A DNA stretch of 64,000 bases from the NCBI GenBank assembly GCA_033807695.1, contig CM066307.1, positions 2,666,001 to 2,730,000 of the forward strand. The letters are read 5' to 3'. Origin of the DNA: Daedaleopsis sinensis (lineage: Eukaryota; Basidiomycota; Agaricomycetes; Polyporales; Polyporaceae). A program made the translations under genes and the position numbers. The notes under the pieces were generated by a model. The model worked only from the letters and a program-made list of their open reading frames with translations. It made no database searches and was not told where the DNA came from. Of the stretch, positions 47,701-57,626 are shown one piece after another (within the stretch, counting starts at the first letter, position 1; each line of letters starts with the position of its first letter).

Positions 47701-48176
47701 AATCATGTTGGCGTGTTCTATCCAATTCTGTGGGTTGGGGACTTGGTCAGAGATGTCTTTGAGGTATTCAGCTTTGCTGCCCCAGTGGGTTTCAATATAA
47801 TCAAGTTGGAAGTAAACATGGACAACTGTAAGAATAAATTTAGTGGCATCACATAGCAAAGGGTCACATACCTTAGACATTGTGTGCGAAGCTGTACTGC
47901 CGTAACTCTCACACCAGAACTGTATGTACTCATCCATCATAGAGACACTTTGAAGATTTTTCTGTAGCCTTTTGCACTCTGAGCGTCGTATAATTGAAGT
48001 TTTATGTAGACATGACCATTCAGACAGGTTTTAATCTAAGTGCTGTGTCACAACCTGTGTGATTTCCATATTGGGAGGCTGGCCCAAACAGGGGTGACCC
48101 GGTTGGCCATCGCAGCAGCATAAATATCACTGGCATTACCTGCTGCTACATATTGCTGCTTCTATCTACCAGTACC
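44754..48176. other. AT-richer spacer with transposon debris
   Basis: No cellular gene recognised. Composition drops abruptly in GC after the DyP stop. Two minus-strand frames (46778-47053 and 47638-47940) have transposase-like composition, for example YFQLDYIETHWGSKAEYL followed by a WIEHANMIVKS segment, reminiscent of the C-terminal region of hAT-type elements, but the evidence is weak. A cluster of GACTGG/CCAGTC/GGTCA words lies at 45950-46160. The 46-bp direct repeat is listed separately. Confidence 0.35.
45665..45923. repeat. 46-bp direct repeat pair
   Basis: Copies at 45665-45710 and 45878-45923 differ at two positions. Shared core: AAGTATCCTGAGGGG followed by TGGAGCCTGCAGTAAGCA. The start-to-start distance is 213 bp. 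Confidence 0.85.
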
Positions 48177-50159
48177 ATGGGTCGCCGGGCAAACTCCAAA
48201 ACCAAGGCGAAGATGATCAGTTCTCGGTTGCAAAACGAATGGATCAATGTAGCGGCAGAACAGTACAAATCCGAGAAGCACTCTGGGAAGGGCGCGCGCA
48301 AGGTCTGTCTAGAAGTGATGGAGGAATGCTTTGACAAGACGGGGAAGAAGATCAATTTGTCAAGAAACACAGTGATGCGCCGAGCGGATGGGAAGAGAAG
48401 TATACAGGAGTTTAACGCTGAGAAGTGGTGGCTCTCGGATGCGGAAGAGAAGATTGTCGTGGACTTCACAGTTGACACAGCGCTGCGCGGGTTCCCACTC
48501 AGTTATCGCCGCCTGAAGGAGCATGTGGATGACATCTGCAGGGCAAAGCTTGGTGAGAAATTCCCTGTCACCGGTGTGGGGAAGGAATGGACGCACCGTT
48601 TCCTCGAACGGCATTCCGATCGCCTGCACTCGTACTGGACCGACACCCTGTTGGAGCAAGTGGGCGAGAGGGCAGTCACGAGCAGGGGAGGGAGGACGAG
48701 GGCGTTTGTGCCATGCAAACGCGTGAGGAATACAAACGGACACTCGAGTATTTAAGTAAGTAATCAAGGAGAAAATACTACCAAAACGGGTAATCTAACG
48801 AGCGGCTATACGAAGTTTTATGTCCATACGGACAGACAGGTCTTCGGGTGTTTCGTCTCAGACTACAAGTTTCAACACGCCCTTGATCATTCGCGCGTAC
48901 GAGCTGTCAACCCTGCAACAAAGGAAGCATATTTCAACCTGCTGGAGCAAGTCATTGCGGGTGAGGGAGAAGACGCACCAATTGAGCCAGACTGCATATA
49001 CGGGATGGACGAGACAGGGCTTCAAGAAGGTGTTGGTGTCTCTGAGCGTGTCATTGGCGGTGCCGGAAAGAAGCTTCAGCATCAACAAGGTGGCGGTGAG
49101 CGCGAAAACATTACCGTGGTGGTGACCATATGTGGCGATGGAACTGCTATTCCACCAGCAGTAATCTACAAGGGAGAGGCTTACCAGACGAGCTGGAAGC
49201 AAGATAACCCTCTAGATGCTTCGTAAGTCAGCTCTGATCATTAACATCGAGTGTCAATACTCACATGAATGAAGTCTGGGTTACTCTAAGAAGGGATACA
49301 CGGATGGAGAGATCAGCATTGAATGGATCAAGCAGTTTGACAAACATACCAAGGCGAAGGCCGGCAGTCGACAAAGGCTCCTCCTTGTGGATGGACACGC
49401 CTCACACTACACCTTTGGGTTTCTCGACTACGCTTGGAAGGCCAACATACATGTTCTATGCTATCCTTCACACTCTACCCATGTCTACCAAGGCCTAGAT
49501 GTCGTGATATTCAGTGTCTTGAAGCGTGAGTGGACAACAGCACATACTGCTCACGAGCGCACAGGACAGAAGGTCAACAAGACCAACTTCCTTGCTGTGT
49601 ACGCCCAAGCTCATACTCGTGCACTCACCTCTGCGAACATACTGTCTGCCTTTCGCAAGACTGGGGTAGTCCCCGTCAACCGTGATGTTGTCACCAATGA
49701 CATGATGGCCCCCAGCACTGTCACATCTTCACAGGCGACTCTCCCTTGGCCTCAGGCCAGCCCGGTTAGTGCAATTTCATCATATCTCATTGCACACATG
49801 GGCCGTCCCTCGACATTATCACATTCGAGACCTCCAGCAACACCTACACGATAGAGGGCGATACTTGTTGAGCCTCCTCAAACCCCAACCCATGGACATG
49901 CCATCCTTCGAACACTCACCTCATCATCTGCCACGTATCTTCTGTCACCGTCCCACATCTCATCCCAGCGCACCCCCCCCCCCTACATTCCTCCCCACAC
50001 CCATGCCCACCGGGACCCCTAACCGTTCGCATTCCAACCGGTCTGACTGGGAGCCCATCATGGAGTGTGAGGTCACCCTGCTTGAGTACCTTCAACAGGC
50101 CGAGAAGCGAGCGGATGAGGCGGAGAAGCAAGCGGATGCGGCCGAGGACAAGGCACTAG

Positions 50160-50164
50160 AGATG
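50160..50164. repeat. 5-bp target-site duplication, left copy (AGATG)
   Basis: AGATG directly precedes the left LTR, and the same 5 bp follows the right LTR at 56603-56607. A 5-bp duplication is standard for Ty1/copia integrases. Confidence 0.9.
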
Positions 50165-50771
50165 TGATGAAGTCTGAACCTGTGAAGGCAAAGAGACGCA
50201 ACGACTAGAGACACACGGAAGGGCGTCCTCAGTCAGTGAGCAAAAAGACTATAGCATAGATGAGCAAGTACCTAGAGACACACGGAAGGGCGCTGTAGAT
50301 ACTTGTAAGTAAAGCATAAGAGAGCATATGTAGGTGAGTGTACTTACTCCTCAGTCAGTGAGCAAAAAGACTGAGGAGTCCGAGCCAAAGAGTCCCTCCT
50401 TATATACCGTATAGGAGTAGCATGAGTAAGCGACTAGAGGAGAGACATGTGACGAGATGAGTCAGGCAGTACGAGGCTGACTCATGAGGAACGGAGTGAG
50501 CTGAGTCGTGCTGTGCGTAGCTGACTCAGTAGAAACAAAGAGATATCTAAAGAAGGAATAAAGGAGTGATCATCTGACCACGGAGAAGTGATCTGTAGCG
50601 ACGTAGAACGACAAATGAAGGAGAGAAGCAATGAAAATACAAGAGTTGCTATATAGGGAACAATGAACGAGAGATAAAAGGTAACAGAGATAACCGAGAG
50701 AAGTATCGTATGAGGCTGTGTCCATAGCGTCTAACACGCTTCTATCTGTACAACTAACCACAAGTTCAACA
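50165..50771 (-). repeat. 3' LTR of the copia element
   Basis: 607 bp, apparently identical to the other LTR: all segments compared, including an unrelated 63-codon open frame, match exactly. Contains TATATAAGG on the minus strand near 50399-50407. Confidence 0.93.
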
Positions 50772-50782
50772 CTCCCACTCGT
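50772..50782 (-). other. Polypurine tract
   Basis: ACGAGTGGGAG in element orientation, directly before the 3' LTR start TGTTGAAC. Expected plus-strand primer site. Confidence 0.65.
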
Positions 50783-53700
50783 TCAAGACGCGGAAGTAAC
50801 AAGACCAGATTCCTTAACAAAGTACTCCAATATAGAGAAGGAGACGTTCTTCGTCAGGGTGTCTGCCAAGTTCTTCTTCGACTCGACATAGAAGATGTCC
50901 ATGCTCCCACTTTCGATGTACTCCCGTACAAAGTGGTAGCGCACTTCAATGTGCTTGGTCCTTCGGTCAACAGACGGGTTATCTGCAAGAAAGATAGCAC
51001 CCTGGTTGTCGATACACAGGGGTGTTGCAGAAGAGATGTCGTCCCCAATCTCATCACCAAAGGTCCTTAGCCACATCATCTGACGACTGGCGTCCGAACA
51101 CGCCTTATATTCCGCTTCAGTAGAAGAAAGCGAAACAGTAGACTGTCGACGAGACGTCCAGCAGACTGCACCACCAGCCATCAGGTAGACGAAGCCAGTT
51201 TGGGAATGCCGATCATCACGATCCTCAGCCCAGTCTGAATCGGAATAGCCGATCAAACCAGCTTTGGTCGCACCGTCATAGCGAACACAGTAATGCTTTG
51301 TACCCTTGAGATATCGGAGAACGTAGAAGAGGTAGGTGAGATGTTCATCCGAAGGGTTCGCAGCATACTTGCCTAGACGGCTGATGGCGAAGGAGATGTC
51401 CGGTCGCGTCCCGAGACAGGCATAGAGAAGACTGCCTAGTAGACTCTGGAAACGCTTGAGGAGAGATGCCGATGCTTCCACTGTAGCTTGGACTAGAAGA
51501 GCTCCAGCGGGAAGAGGAGTGCGCGCAGACTTGCAGTCCACCATCTGATAGGTCTCCAGAATGGCGTCGATGTACTCTTCCTGGTCAATGTCGAGAGTCC
51601 GCGAGTGACGATCTCGACGTACACGTAGACCAAGGAATCGTTGAAGCGGACCTAAGTCCGTCATCTTGTACTGTTTGCCTAACGCTTTCTTGACGTTGTC
51701 GATCCGTTTGCGACTAGGACCCATGAGAAGTAGGTCGTCGACATACAGAACAACGATTGTCGTGAAATCCTCCCCTTGTCGGCGATATACGTAGACTCCG
51801 GCATCAGAATAGGTCCGAATGAACCCTTGTTCCTTTAAGGACTCGTGGATCTTCTTGTTCCATTGGCGCGAGGCTTGCTTAAGACCATAGATAGCCTTCT
51901 TAAGCAGACAAACGTGATCCTCTTTGCCAGGAACGACCCAACCCTCCGGTTGCTCCATGTAGATCTCTTCGTCCAGATCGCCATTCAGGAACGCAGTCTT
52001 TACATCCATCGCATCGATCTCCCAGTCCTCTAGCGCAGCGTGCGCAAAGAGATACCGGATGGACTCAAATCGAGCGACAGGCGAGAAGGTTTCGTTGTAG
52101 TCCTTCCCATAGACTTGCGTATAACCCTTAGCTACAACGCGAGCTTTAAAACGACCATCAGACTTGCGATCATAGACCCATCGGCACTTGACGACGGCTC
52201 GGTCCTTTGGACGAGGAACCAAGATCCATGTCTTGTTAGCCATGAGAGACTCATACTCCGAACGTTCCGCTTCTTGCCACTGTGCCGCATCCGGCGAAGC
52301 CATAGCGTCCCGATGATGTTCAGGAATGCCAGACTTATACCGGGAATAGTGCAAATATGATAGAATTGCTTCCGCCTCACGCTGATGTCCATCATCATCT
52401 GTCCGTCTGTCTATCTGAGCAGGAGGTTCATCACCGTAGACGTTATCCTCATTCCGCTTGGAATGCTGTCCCTTGTTCTCACGAGTAGAACGACGAGGGG
52501 GTTCTGCGACAGGAGGATGTCGTTGGCGACGGTGGTCAGGACGAGGTGCTTGGACTACAGGAGGAGGATTAGCGGGCGGAGCTTGCGGCGGTGGTTGTTG
52601 TGGTTGAGCAGGAACTGGAGCAGGCTCGTCATCTTGAGAGTCAGGAGGAGGAGGTATAGGAAGGTCCGGATCATCGGCGTCGACTTGATCGTCAGACTCC
52701 TCTGAATCACGGAGGTTCGGAAATGGACTGTCGTCAGGGGTAGAACGACGACTGCCAGTGTCCTTACGTGCAGGAAAGACAGTCTCGTCGAAGACTACAT
52801 CGCGTGAGACTTCGACTTGACGGGAGGCTGGGTTCCATAGACGATACCCCTTGGAACCTGGCTCATAGCCCACAAAGATCATCTCGACTGCCTTCGGGTC
52901 GAGCTTCCCATCTCTTTGTTGTCTCTGCACGTGAACGTAGGCTTTGCACCCAAATACCCGGAAGTAGGAAGCATCAGGCTTCTTTCCTGACCAGACGGTA
53001 ATGGGGCATTGCCATTTGAGGCGACGCATAGGTTGACGATTGTAGATATGAACGGCGGCGTCGAGTGCAAGTTTCCAGAATCCGTGAGAAAGGCCAGCGA
53101 AGTGAAGCATGCACAAAGCCTTCTCAGTAATCGTACGGATCCATCGCTCAGCACGTCCATTCTGTTGTGGTGTCCCAGGGAGAGTTTTATCGTGCTCAAT
53201 CCCTTGTTCGCGCAGCAAAGCCTGAAATTCTTCGGACATGTATTCCCCTCCTCGATCGGATCGTACGGTTCTGATCTTACGACCAGTCTGCGTCTCAGCC
53301 CACGCCTTGAAGTCCTTAAAGGCAGTGATCTGATCCGACTTCTTCTTCATGGACGTTGCAACAGCAAGTCCAGAATGGTCATCGACGTACGCAGAGAAGT
53401 AGTTATAACCACCGATCGAGGTACTCATCGGGCCGGCTAAATCCATGTGGATCATATCGCACGGACCTTCAGAGCGTTTGTCAGAGGGAGGGAATGGTGC
53501 ACGATGCTGTTTGCCTTTCGCACATCCGTCGCAAGGTTTGTCCGAAGCGGGTCCTACATCAGGAACCCCTTCAACGGCCTTAGGAATACGCGTCACGGCC
53601 TCCTTGCCAGGATGACCCCAGCGTTGGTGAACGAGATCGTGAGGGAGAGACTTAGGAACCGCTTGAACAGAGCGATTCTTCTCGGGTATCCACAAATGAG

Positions 53701-55000
53701 TGATGTAAAGATTGACACTTGGAAGATGGCGGGCCTCGATGACCTTCTTCCCAGCGACAGTGATCGTCGATCCTGATGCGACCTGACCAACAGGTTTTGA
53801 GGTGAAGATGCTCATTCTTCCATCCCCTTGATAAAGGAAACTGCCCGCTTTCTCAATGGCGCCAGTCGAGAACAAACGAAGATGACCTGCGGCTGGAACA
53901 TAGCAGACTTTCTTGAGCTCGATAGTGGTACGCTGACCGTCGACTTCGGCTTGGGCTTGGATGACTCCTTCGCCTTCGCCGTACACCTGTCCGGAGTCAC
54001 CGCTGTTCGCAGTGTTGAAGTACTTCCGGCTCTTATAAGGTGTGAAGCTGATGAAATCGTCGAACTGACCAGTGATGTGCTCAGAAGCACCAGAGTCCAT
54101 GAGCCAATGAGTCGCAATATGTCCCTCAGAAGCGGTGTGAGCCGCAACATAGTAAGAAGCCGAGATCGTGTTGCTCGAGGCATTAGCTACGCATACATTG
54201 AGACCGGCTGGAGCAGCAACGGTTTGAGCGGACTGTCCATTCCCCTTATTCCCAGAATTATTGCCCTTGCCCTTCTTCTTCGCATCGAACTCGTCTTTCA
54301 AGTGAGGGTACTTCTTGAAGCAGCGACTATGGTCATGGTTCGTACCCTGGCACCACTTGCAAGGAGGGAACTTGCCCTTCGACTTGACGATCTTGTTCGC
54401 CTGCCCAATAGACGTTTCCCGAAGAGAGTCCTCAACCTTCAACTTCGCTTTGACGTTGTCGAGAGTCAAGGCCTTCTCCTCAGTAGTATGAAGAATGGTG
54501 GAGATGGCAGGGCGATAGGAATCAGGCATGCGAGAGAATAACCAGTAAACCTTGAGATGCTCAGCGATGGAGGTGCTCGAACCAGTAGAAGTGAGCTCCT
54601 TCAAAGCGCTGATGAAGCTGTTCACCTGGTCAGCGATCGGCTTGGACTCGCTAAACCTAGGCGTATTGAGCAACTTCTCGAACTTGGAGAAAGCATGTCC
54701 AGAGTCCGTCTTCTCGTAGGTGGTTTTGAGGGCATCCCAAATATCCTTGGAAGAGGTCTTCCCTTCGTAGATCTTCGCAACCTCCGAGTCCGTCTTGTAC
54801 ATCAGAATACCACGAGCTCGGGCATCTCGTTTCTTCCAATCAGCAAGCTCCTTGGCATCGGTAGGCGTAGTCTCTGTGCCGTTGACAATCTCCCATGCAT
54901 CGACCATCAGGAGATAGCCCATCATTTGACGAGACCATTCCCGATACCCCTCCTGACCACGAAGAGTCGGGAGGTTCTTCTCGAGACCGGCTTCAGACAT
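50783..55000 (-). CDS. copia gag-pol polyprotein, 1,405 aa from first ATG
   Basis: Single uninterrupted frame. Gag begins at the first in-frame ATG (54998-55000, MSEAGLEKNLPTLRGQEGYR) and holds a UBN2/copia-type Gag region, with a zinc knuckle CKWCQGTNHDHSRCF. The protease active site is HWLMDSGASEHITG. Integrase has the HHCC zinc module (VHQRWGHPGKEAV, CDGCAKGKQH) and a catalytic core (MIHMDLAGPM, TLPGTPQQNGRAERWIRT). A Pro-rich linker precedes reverse transcriptase (ALEDWEIDAMDVKTAFLNGD, with the catalytic YVDDLLLMG at about 51722-51748). RNase H contains SDSDWAEDRDDRHSQTGF and SLSSTEAEYKACSDASRQ. The frame stays open for another 158 codons upstream (to 55474, first codon GTG) with an acidic, Pro-rich sequence but no ATG. 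An intact frame implies recent or current activity. Confidence 0.93.
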   Translation of the reverse strand: MSEAGLEKNLPTLRGQEGYREWSRQMMGYLLMVDAWEIVNGTETTPTDAKELADWKKRDARARGILMYKTDSEVAKIYEGKTSSKDIWDALKTTYEKTDSGHAFSKFEKLLNTPRFSESKPIADQVNSFISALKELTSTGSSTSIAEHLKVYWLFSRMPDSYRPAISTILHTTEEKALTLDNVKAKLKVEDSLRETSIGQANKIVKSKGKFPPCKWCQGTNHDHSRCFKKYPHLKDEFDAKKKGKGNNSGNKGNGQSAQTVAAPAGLNVCVANASSNTISASYYVAAHTASEGHIATHWLMDSGASEHITGQFDDFISFTPYKSRKYFNTANSGDSGQVYGEGEGVIQAQAEVDGQRTTIELKKVCYVPAAGHLRLFSTGAIEKAGSFLYQGDGRMSIFTSKPVGQVASGSTITVAGKKVIEARHLPSVNLYITHLWIPEKNRSVQAVPKSLPHDLVHQRWGHPGKEAVTRIPKAVEGVPDVGPASDKPCDGCAKGKQHRAPFPPSDKRSEGPCDMIHMDLAGPMSTSIGGYNYFSAYVDDHSGLAVATSMKKKSDQITAFKDFKAWAETQTGRKIRTVRSDRGGEYMSEEFQALLREQGIEHDKTLPGTPQQNGRAERWIRTITEKALCMLHFAGLSHGFWKLALDAAVHIYNRQPMRRLKWQCPITVWSGKKPDASYFRVFGCKAYVHVQRQQRDGKLDPKAVEMIFVGYEPGSKGYRLWNPASRQVEVSRDVVFDETVFPARKDTGSRRSTPDDSPFPNLRDSEESDDQVDADDPDLPIPPPPDSQDDEPAPVPAQPQQPPPQAPPANPPPVVQAPRPDHRRQRHPPVAEPPRRSTRENKGQHSKRNEDNVYGDEPPAQIDRRTDDDGHQREAEAILSYLHYSRYKSGIPEHHRDAMASPDAAQWQEAERSEYESLMANKTWILVPRPKDRAVVKCRWVYDRKSDGRFKARVVAKGYTQVYGKDYNETFSPVARFESIRYLFAHAALEDWEIDAMDVKTAFLNGDLDEEIYMEQPEGWVVPGKEDHVCLLKKAIYGLKQASRQWNKKIHESLKEQGFIRTYSDAGVYVYRRQGEDFTTIVVLYVDDLLLMGPSRKRIDNVKKALGKQYKMTDLGPLQRFLGLRVRRDRHSRTLDIDQEEYIDAILETYQMVDCKSARTPLPAGALLVQATVEASASLLKRFQSLLGSLLYACLGTRPDISFAISRLGKYAANPSDEHLTYLFYVLRYLKGTKHYCVRYDGATKAGLIGYSDSDWAEDRDDRHSQTGFVYLMAGGAVCWTSRRQSTVSLSSTEAEYKACSDASRQMMWLRTFGDEIGDDISSATPLCIDNQGAIFLADNPSVDRRTKHIEVRYHFVREYIESGSMDIFYVESKKNLADTLTKNVSFSILEYFVKESGLVTSAS

Positions 55001-55971
55001 GGCAATCGAGAGGATAAAACCAGTGTCGTCAGGAACGTCCGCAAGAAGGTTGGAAGCAGGAAGAGGTGGAAGAGTAGTGGTAGGAGCTGGAGGAAGAGGA
55101 GTTGGTTCGACGGTTGGAGGTGGAACAGGAGTGACTTCGACTAATGGAGTTAATTCGTCGAAAGTCTCTTCAGGAAGAGGGATTTGAGTAGGATCTACCG
55201 GTGGAGAGTCCGGTAAAGGGATCTGAACTGGGTCAGGAGATGAATGAGAGGGGGAAGAGTCTGAGGAGTCCGATAAGATGGGGAGACACTCCTGTCCTTC
55301 TTCAGGATCAGTATAGTTGTCGTGCTCCTCAACGTTATCAGGAGGAACAACTTCGTTGAGACGGTTAGGACAGGGTTGATTATCACAAGCGTAGAACTCG
55401 TGGTCTTCTTCGTCCCAGGCGACGTCCCTCTTGTAGACGTGGTTATACCGATGATAGAAGTGACGGCAATCCACGATGTCGAAGCGAAAGGTTCAGGGAA
55501 GCGCGATGGTTTGAGGTGCCTCGTGCAAAGGACGACGTAGAGATGAACACCTATTGAGGTGAACCAGTAAGTCAGAGAGTCGGTATCCCCAACGAACCAG
55601 TGTAGAAGTCGCCAACTGTGCCCAGAAGAACTATAGTACTGTAGTACCGAAACAAACTATCGTAAGGAGGGTCCAAACGGTTGTCCTCCGGTCCAAAGGT
55701 GATAGACACCCCGGGTCAACAGCTGGCAGTCGCAAGTGCGAGGCCTGGCTGAGGGATAGCAAAAGAACCCGTATGCCTCGAGAGCACAAAGGGTTTGGTA
55801 CAGCGAGCAACTAGTAGAGCTAGGTAAAAGCACTCAGGGCTGCGTCACGAGCGCAGAAAAGTCCCCCTGGTAGCAATGTCGGCGGGCACAGTCAAGAGTG
55901 AGGGAAGAGTGGAGGGAGTGCACGGGCGGAGGGTCGACGGATACTTGCGCGCGAATGTCGACTAGCAACTA

Positions 55972-55995
55972 GATCAGAGCGCAGGGCTCATAACC
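55972..55995 (-). other. Primer binding site complementary to a half tRNA-Met
   Basis: Just inside the 5' LTR the element reads GGTTATGAGCCCTGCGCTCT. Its complement GAGCGCAGGGCTCATAACC looks like the 5' half of a tRNA-Met cut in the anticodon loop (CTCATAA). Drosophila copia uses the same kind of primer (5' half of initiator tRNA-Met). Confidence 0.75.
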
Positions 55996-56602
55996 TGATG
56001 AAGTCTGAACCTGTGAAGGCAAAGAGACGCAACGACTAGAGACACACGGAAGGGCGTCCTCAGTCAGTGAGCAAAAAGACTATAGCATAGATGAGCAAGT
56101 ACCTAGAGACACACGGAAGGGCGCTGTAGATACTTGTAAGTAAAGCATAAGAGAGCATATGTAGGTGAGTGTACTTACTCCTCAGTCAGTGAGCAAAAAG
56201 ACTGAGGAGTCCGAGCCAAAGAGTCCCTCCTTATATACCGTATAGGAGTAGCATGAGTAAGCGACTAGAGGAGAGACATGTGACGAGATGAGTCAGGCAG
56301 TACGAGGCTGACTCATGAGGAACGGAGTGAGCTGAGTCGTGCTGTGCGTAGCTGACTCAGTAGAAACAAAGAGATATCTAAAGAAGGAATAAAGGAGTGA
56401 TCATCTGACCACGGAGAAGTGATCTGTAGCGACGTAGAACGACAAATGAAGGAGAGAAGCAATGAAAATACAAGAGTTGCTATATAGGGAACAATGAACG
56501 AGAGATAAAAGGTAACAGAGATAACCGAGAGAAGTATCGTATGAGGCTGTGTCCATAGCGTCTAACACGCTTCTATCTGTACAACTAACCACAAGTTCAA
56601 CA
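55996..56602 (-). repeat. 5' LTR of the copia element
   Basis: 607 bp. The TATA-like TATATAAGG (minus strand, about 56230-56238) is a likely promoter for the element's transcript, lying roughly 370 bp from the outer edge. Confidence 0.93.
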
Positions 56603-56607
56603 AGATG
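56603..56607. repeat. 5-bp target-site duplication, right copy (AGATG)
   Basis: Follows the right LTR directly and matches 50160-50164. Confidence 0.9.
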
Positions 56608-57546
56608 CAGGTTGTCTCTGTCCTTCAGAACCTGTATGTCAGGCGCATCAACGAGCAGCTACAGGAGCAGGAAAAGAAAAGGGACGCACCAAAGCGTCAG
56701 AAGCTCATGAGTGATGGCCTTCCTCGACTGTTGTCTGGGGATGTCTTCTTTTCCCAGGTGGTGGAGCACGAGGCGGCTGTGAGCGAGAAGCAGGCAGCCA
56801 AGGAGGTGCGGAGAGTCGAGGTGGAGAGGTACAGAGATGAGATGAAGGTTTGGAAGGCTGGTGAAGAGGCGAGGAAGAGACGGGTTGCTGCACACCGAGA
56901 ACGGTTCCAAGCGGAGGTTGCAGAGTGGGAAGCTGAATGTGATCGAGCAAAGGAAGAGAAGCGGCGGCCTGGGTGGACAAAGCCGAAGCTTGGGCCAGTC
57001 GAGCGTCCGAAACTGAAGCCCAAGATGCCGTCTAGGAAGGAGAACGGAGATGAGGACGAGGATGAGAGCAGCGAGGATGAGGGCGCTCAACGTGACCACA
57101 ATGCGGACAATGATGATGTAATGTTATCGGTGCATTGATCGTGCCAAATTAGGAACATTGTGACATGGTTCAAGGACCAAAATCCGTTTGATAAGGCACT
57201 TCCGCCAAGATTCGAGTTATCCACCTTACACTCTACAGTACACACAAAATGTATGTGGAATCCATCTCATTGACACAGTCTCGTGCTGAATATCAAGTAG
57301 TTTTAGGCATCGGACTACAGGGGACAGCACGACAGCTCGCGCAAATTTTCACCGGCCCAAGGACTGGTATAATACTGTATGTACCCAGAGAATCTTGCTA
57401 CATGGCGATACGCGTTCCCAGTAAGCCTCGGACATTTGGAATGCCATTCATGGAATCTTTTTGGTCACACCTTGGCCAAAAAGTATCATAATTGGGTGGA
57501 ATGTGAGGTCGGCCGTGCGAACAAATTGATCAATGGGCTAGTGAGG

Positions 57547-57606
57547 CAGAACATAGTCAGCAGTGAGTCTCGTGGTCAGAACATAGTCAGCAGTGAGTCT
57601 CGTGGT
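57547..57606. repeat. Two perfect tandem copies of a 30-bp unit
   Basis: Unit begins CAGAACATAGTCAGCAGTG; copies at 57547-57576 and 57577-57606. Lies in the non-coding tail after the transposase stop. Confidence 0.9.
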
Positions 57607-57626
57607 CAGAAGGCCCAAAGAGGCAA

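Larger units (their letters stand above)
50165..56602 (-). mobile_element. Complete Ty1/copia LTR retrotransposon, 6,438 bp
   Basis: Bounded by two 607-bp LTRs, flanked by the AGATG duplication, and transcribed on the minus strand. In element orientation: 5' LTR (56602-55996), half-tRNA-Met primer site (55995-55972), a leader, one gag-pol frame (protease, integrase, reverse transcriptase, RNase H, the copia order with integrase before RT), a polypurine tract ACGAGTGGGAG (50782-50772) and the 3' LTR (50771-50165). LTRs start TGTTGAAC and end TTCATCA (TG...CA). Nothing visibly disables it. It is inserted in the pogo-like transposase gene. Confidence 0.95.
48177..57138 (+). mobile_element. pogo/Tigger-like DDE transposase gene, split by a copia element
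   Basis: Tc1/mariner-superfamily transposase (HTH_CENP-B plus DDE_1 type). It starts MGRRANSKTKAKMISSRLQN at 48177. The CENP-B-type DNA-binding domain (LRGFPLSYRRLKEHVDDICR, then VTGVGKEWTHRFLERHSDRL) is followed, after an intron of about 200 bp, by RAVNPATKEAYFNLLEQV. Catalytic motifs are IYGMDETGLQEGVG (first Asp) and RQRLLLVDGHASHYTF (second Asp), then YPSHSTHVYQGLDVVIFSVL (third acidic position). A short intron lies at about 49222-49275. The last exon runs through DWEPIMECEVTLLEYLQQAE to codon ATG at 50162-50164. There a 6.4 kb retrotransposon interrupts it. The frame resumes at 56608 with QVVSVLQNLYVRRINEQLQE and a Lys/Glu-rich coiled region to the stop at 57136-57138. With insert and one target copy removed the frame is continuous. 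Terminal inverted repeats were not found with confidence. Confidence 0.85.

Noticed and set aside
50570..50761. 63-codon frame present identically in both LTRs
   Set aside because: It lies wholly inside the LTR, has no domain, and is identical only because the LTRs are.
55971..55996. tRNA-Met gene
   Set aside because: Only the anticodon-side half is present, directly abutting the LTR; this is the primer binding site, with no 3' half following.
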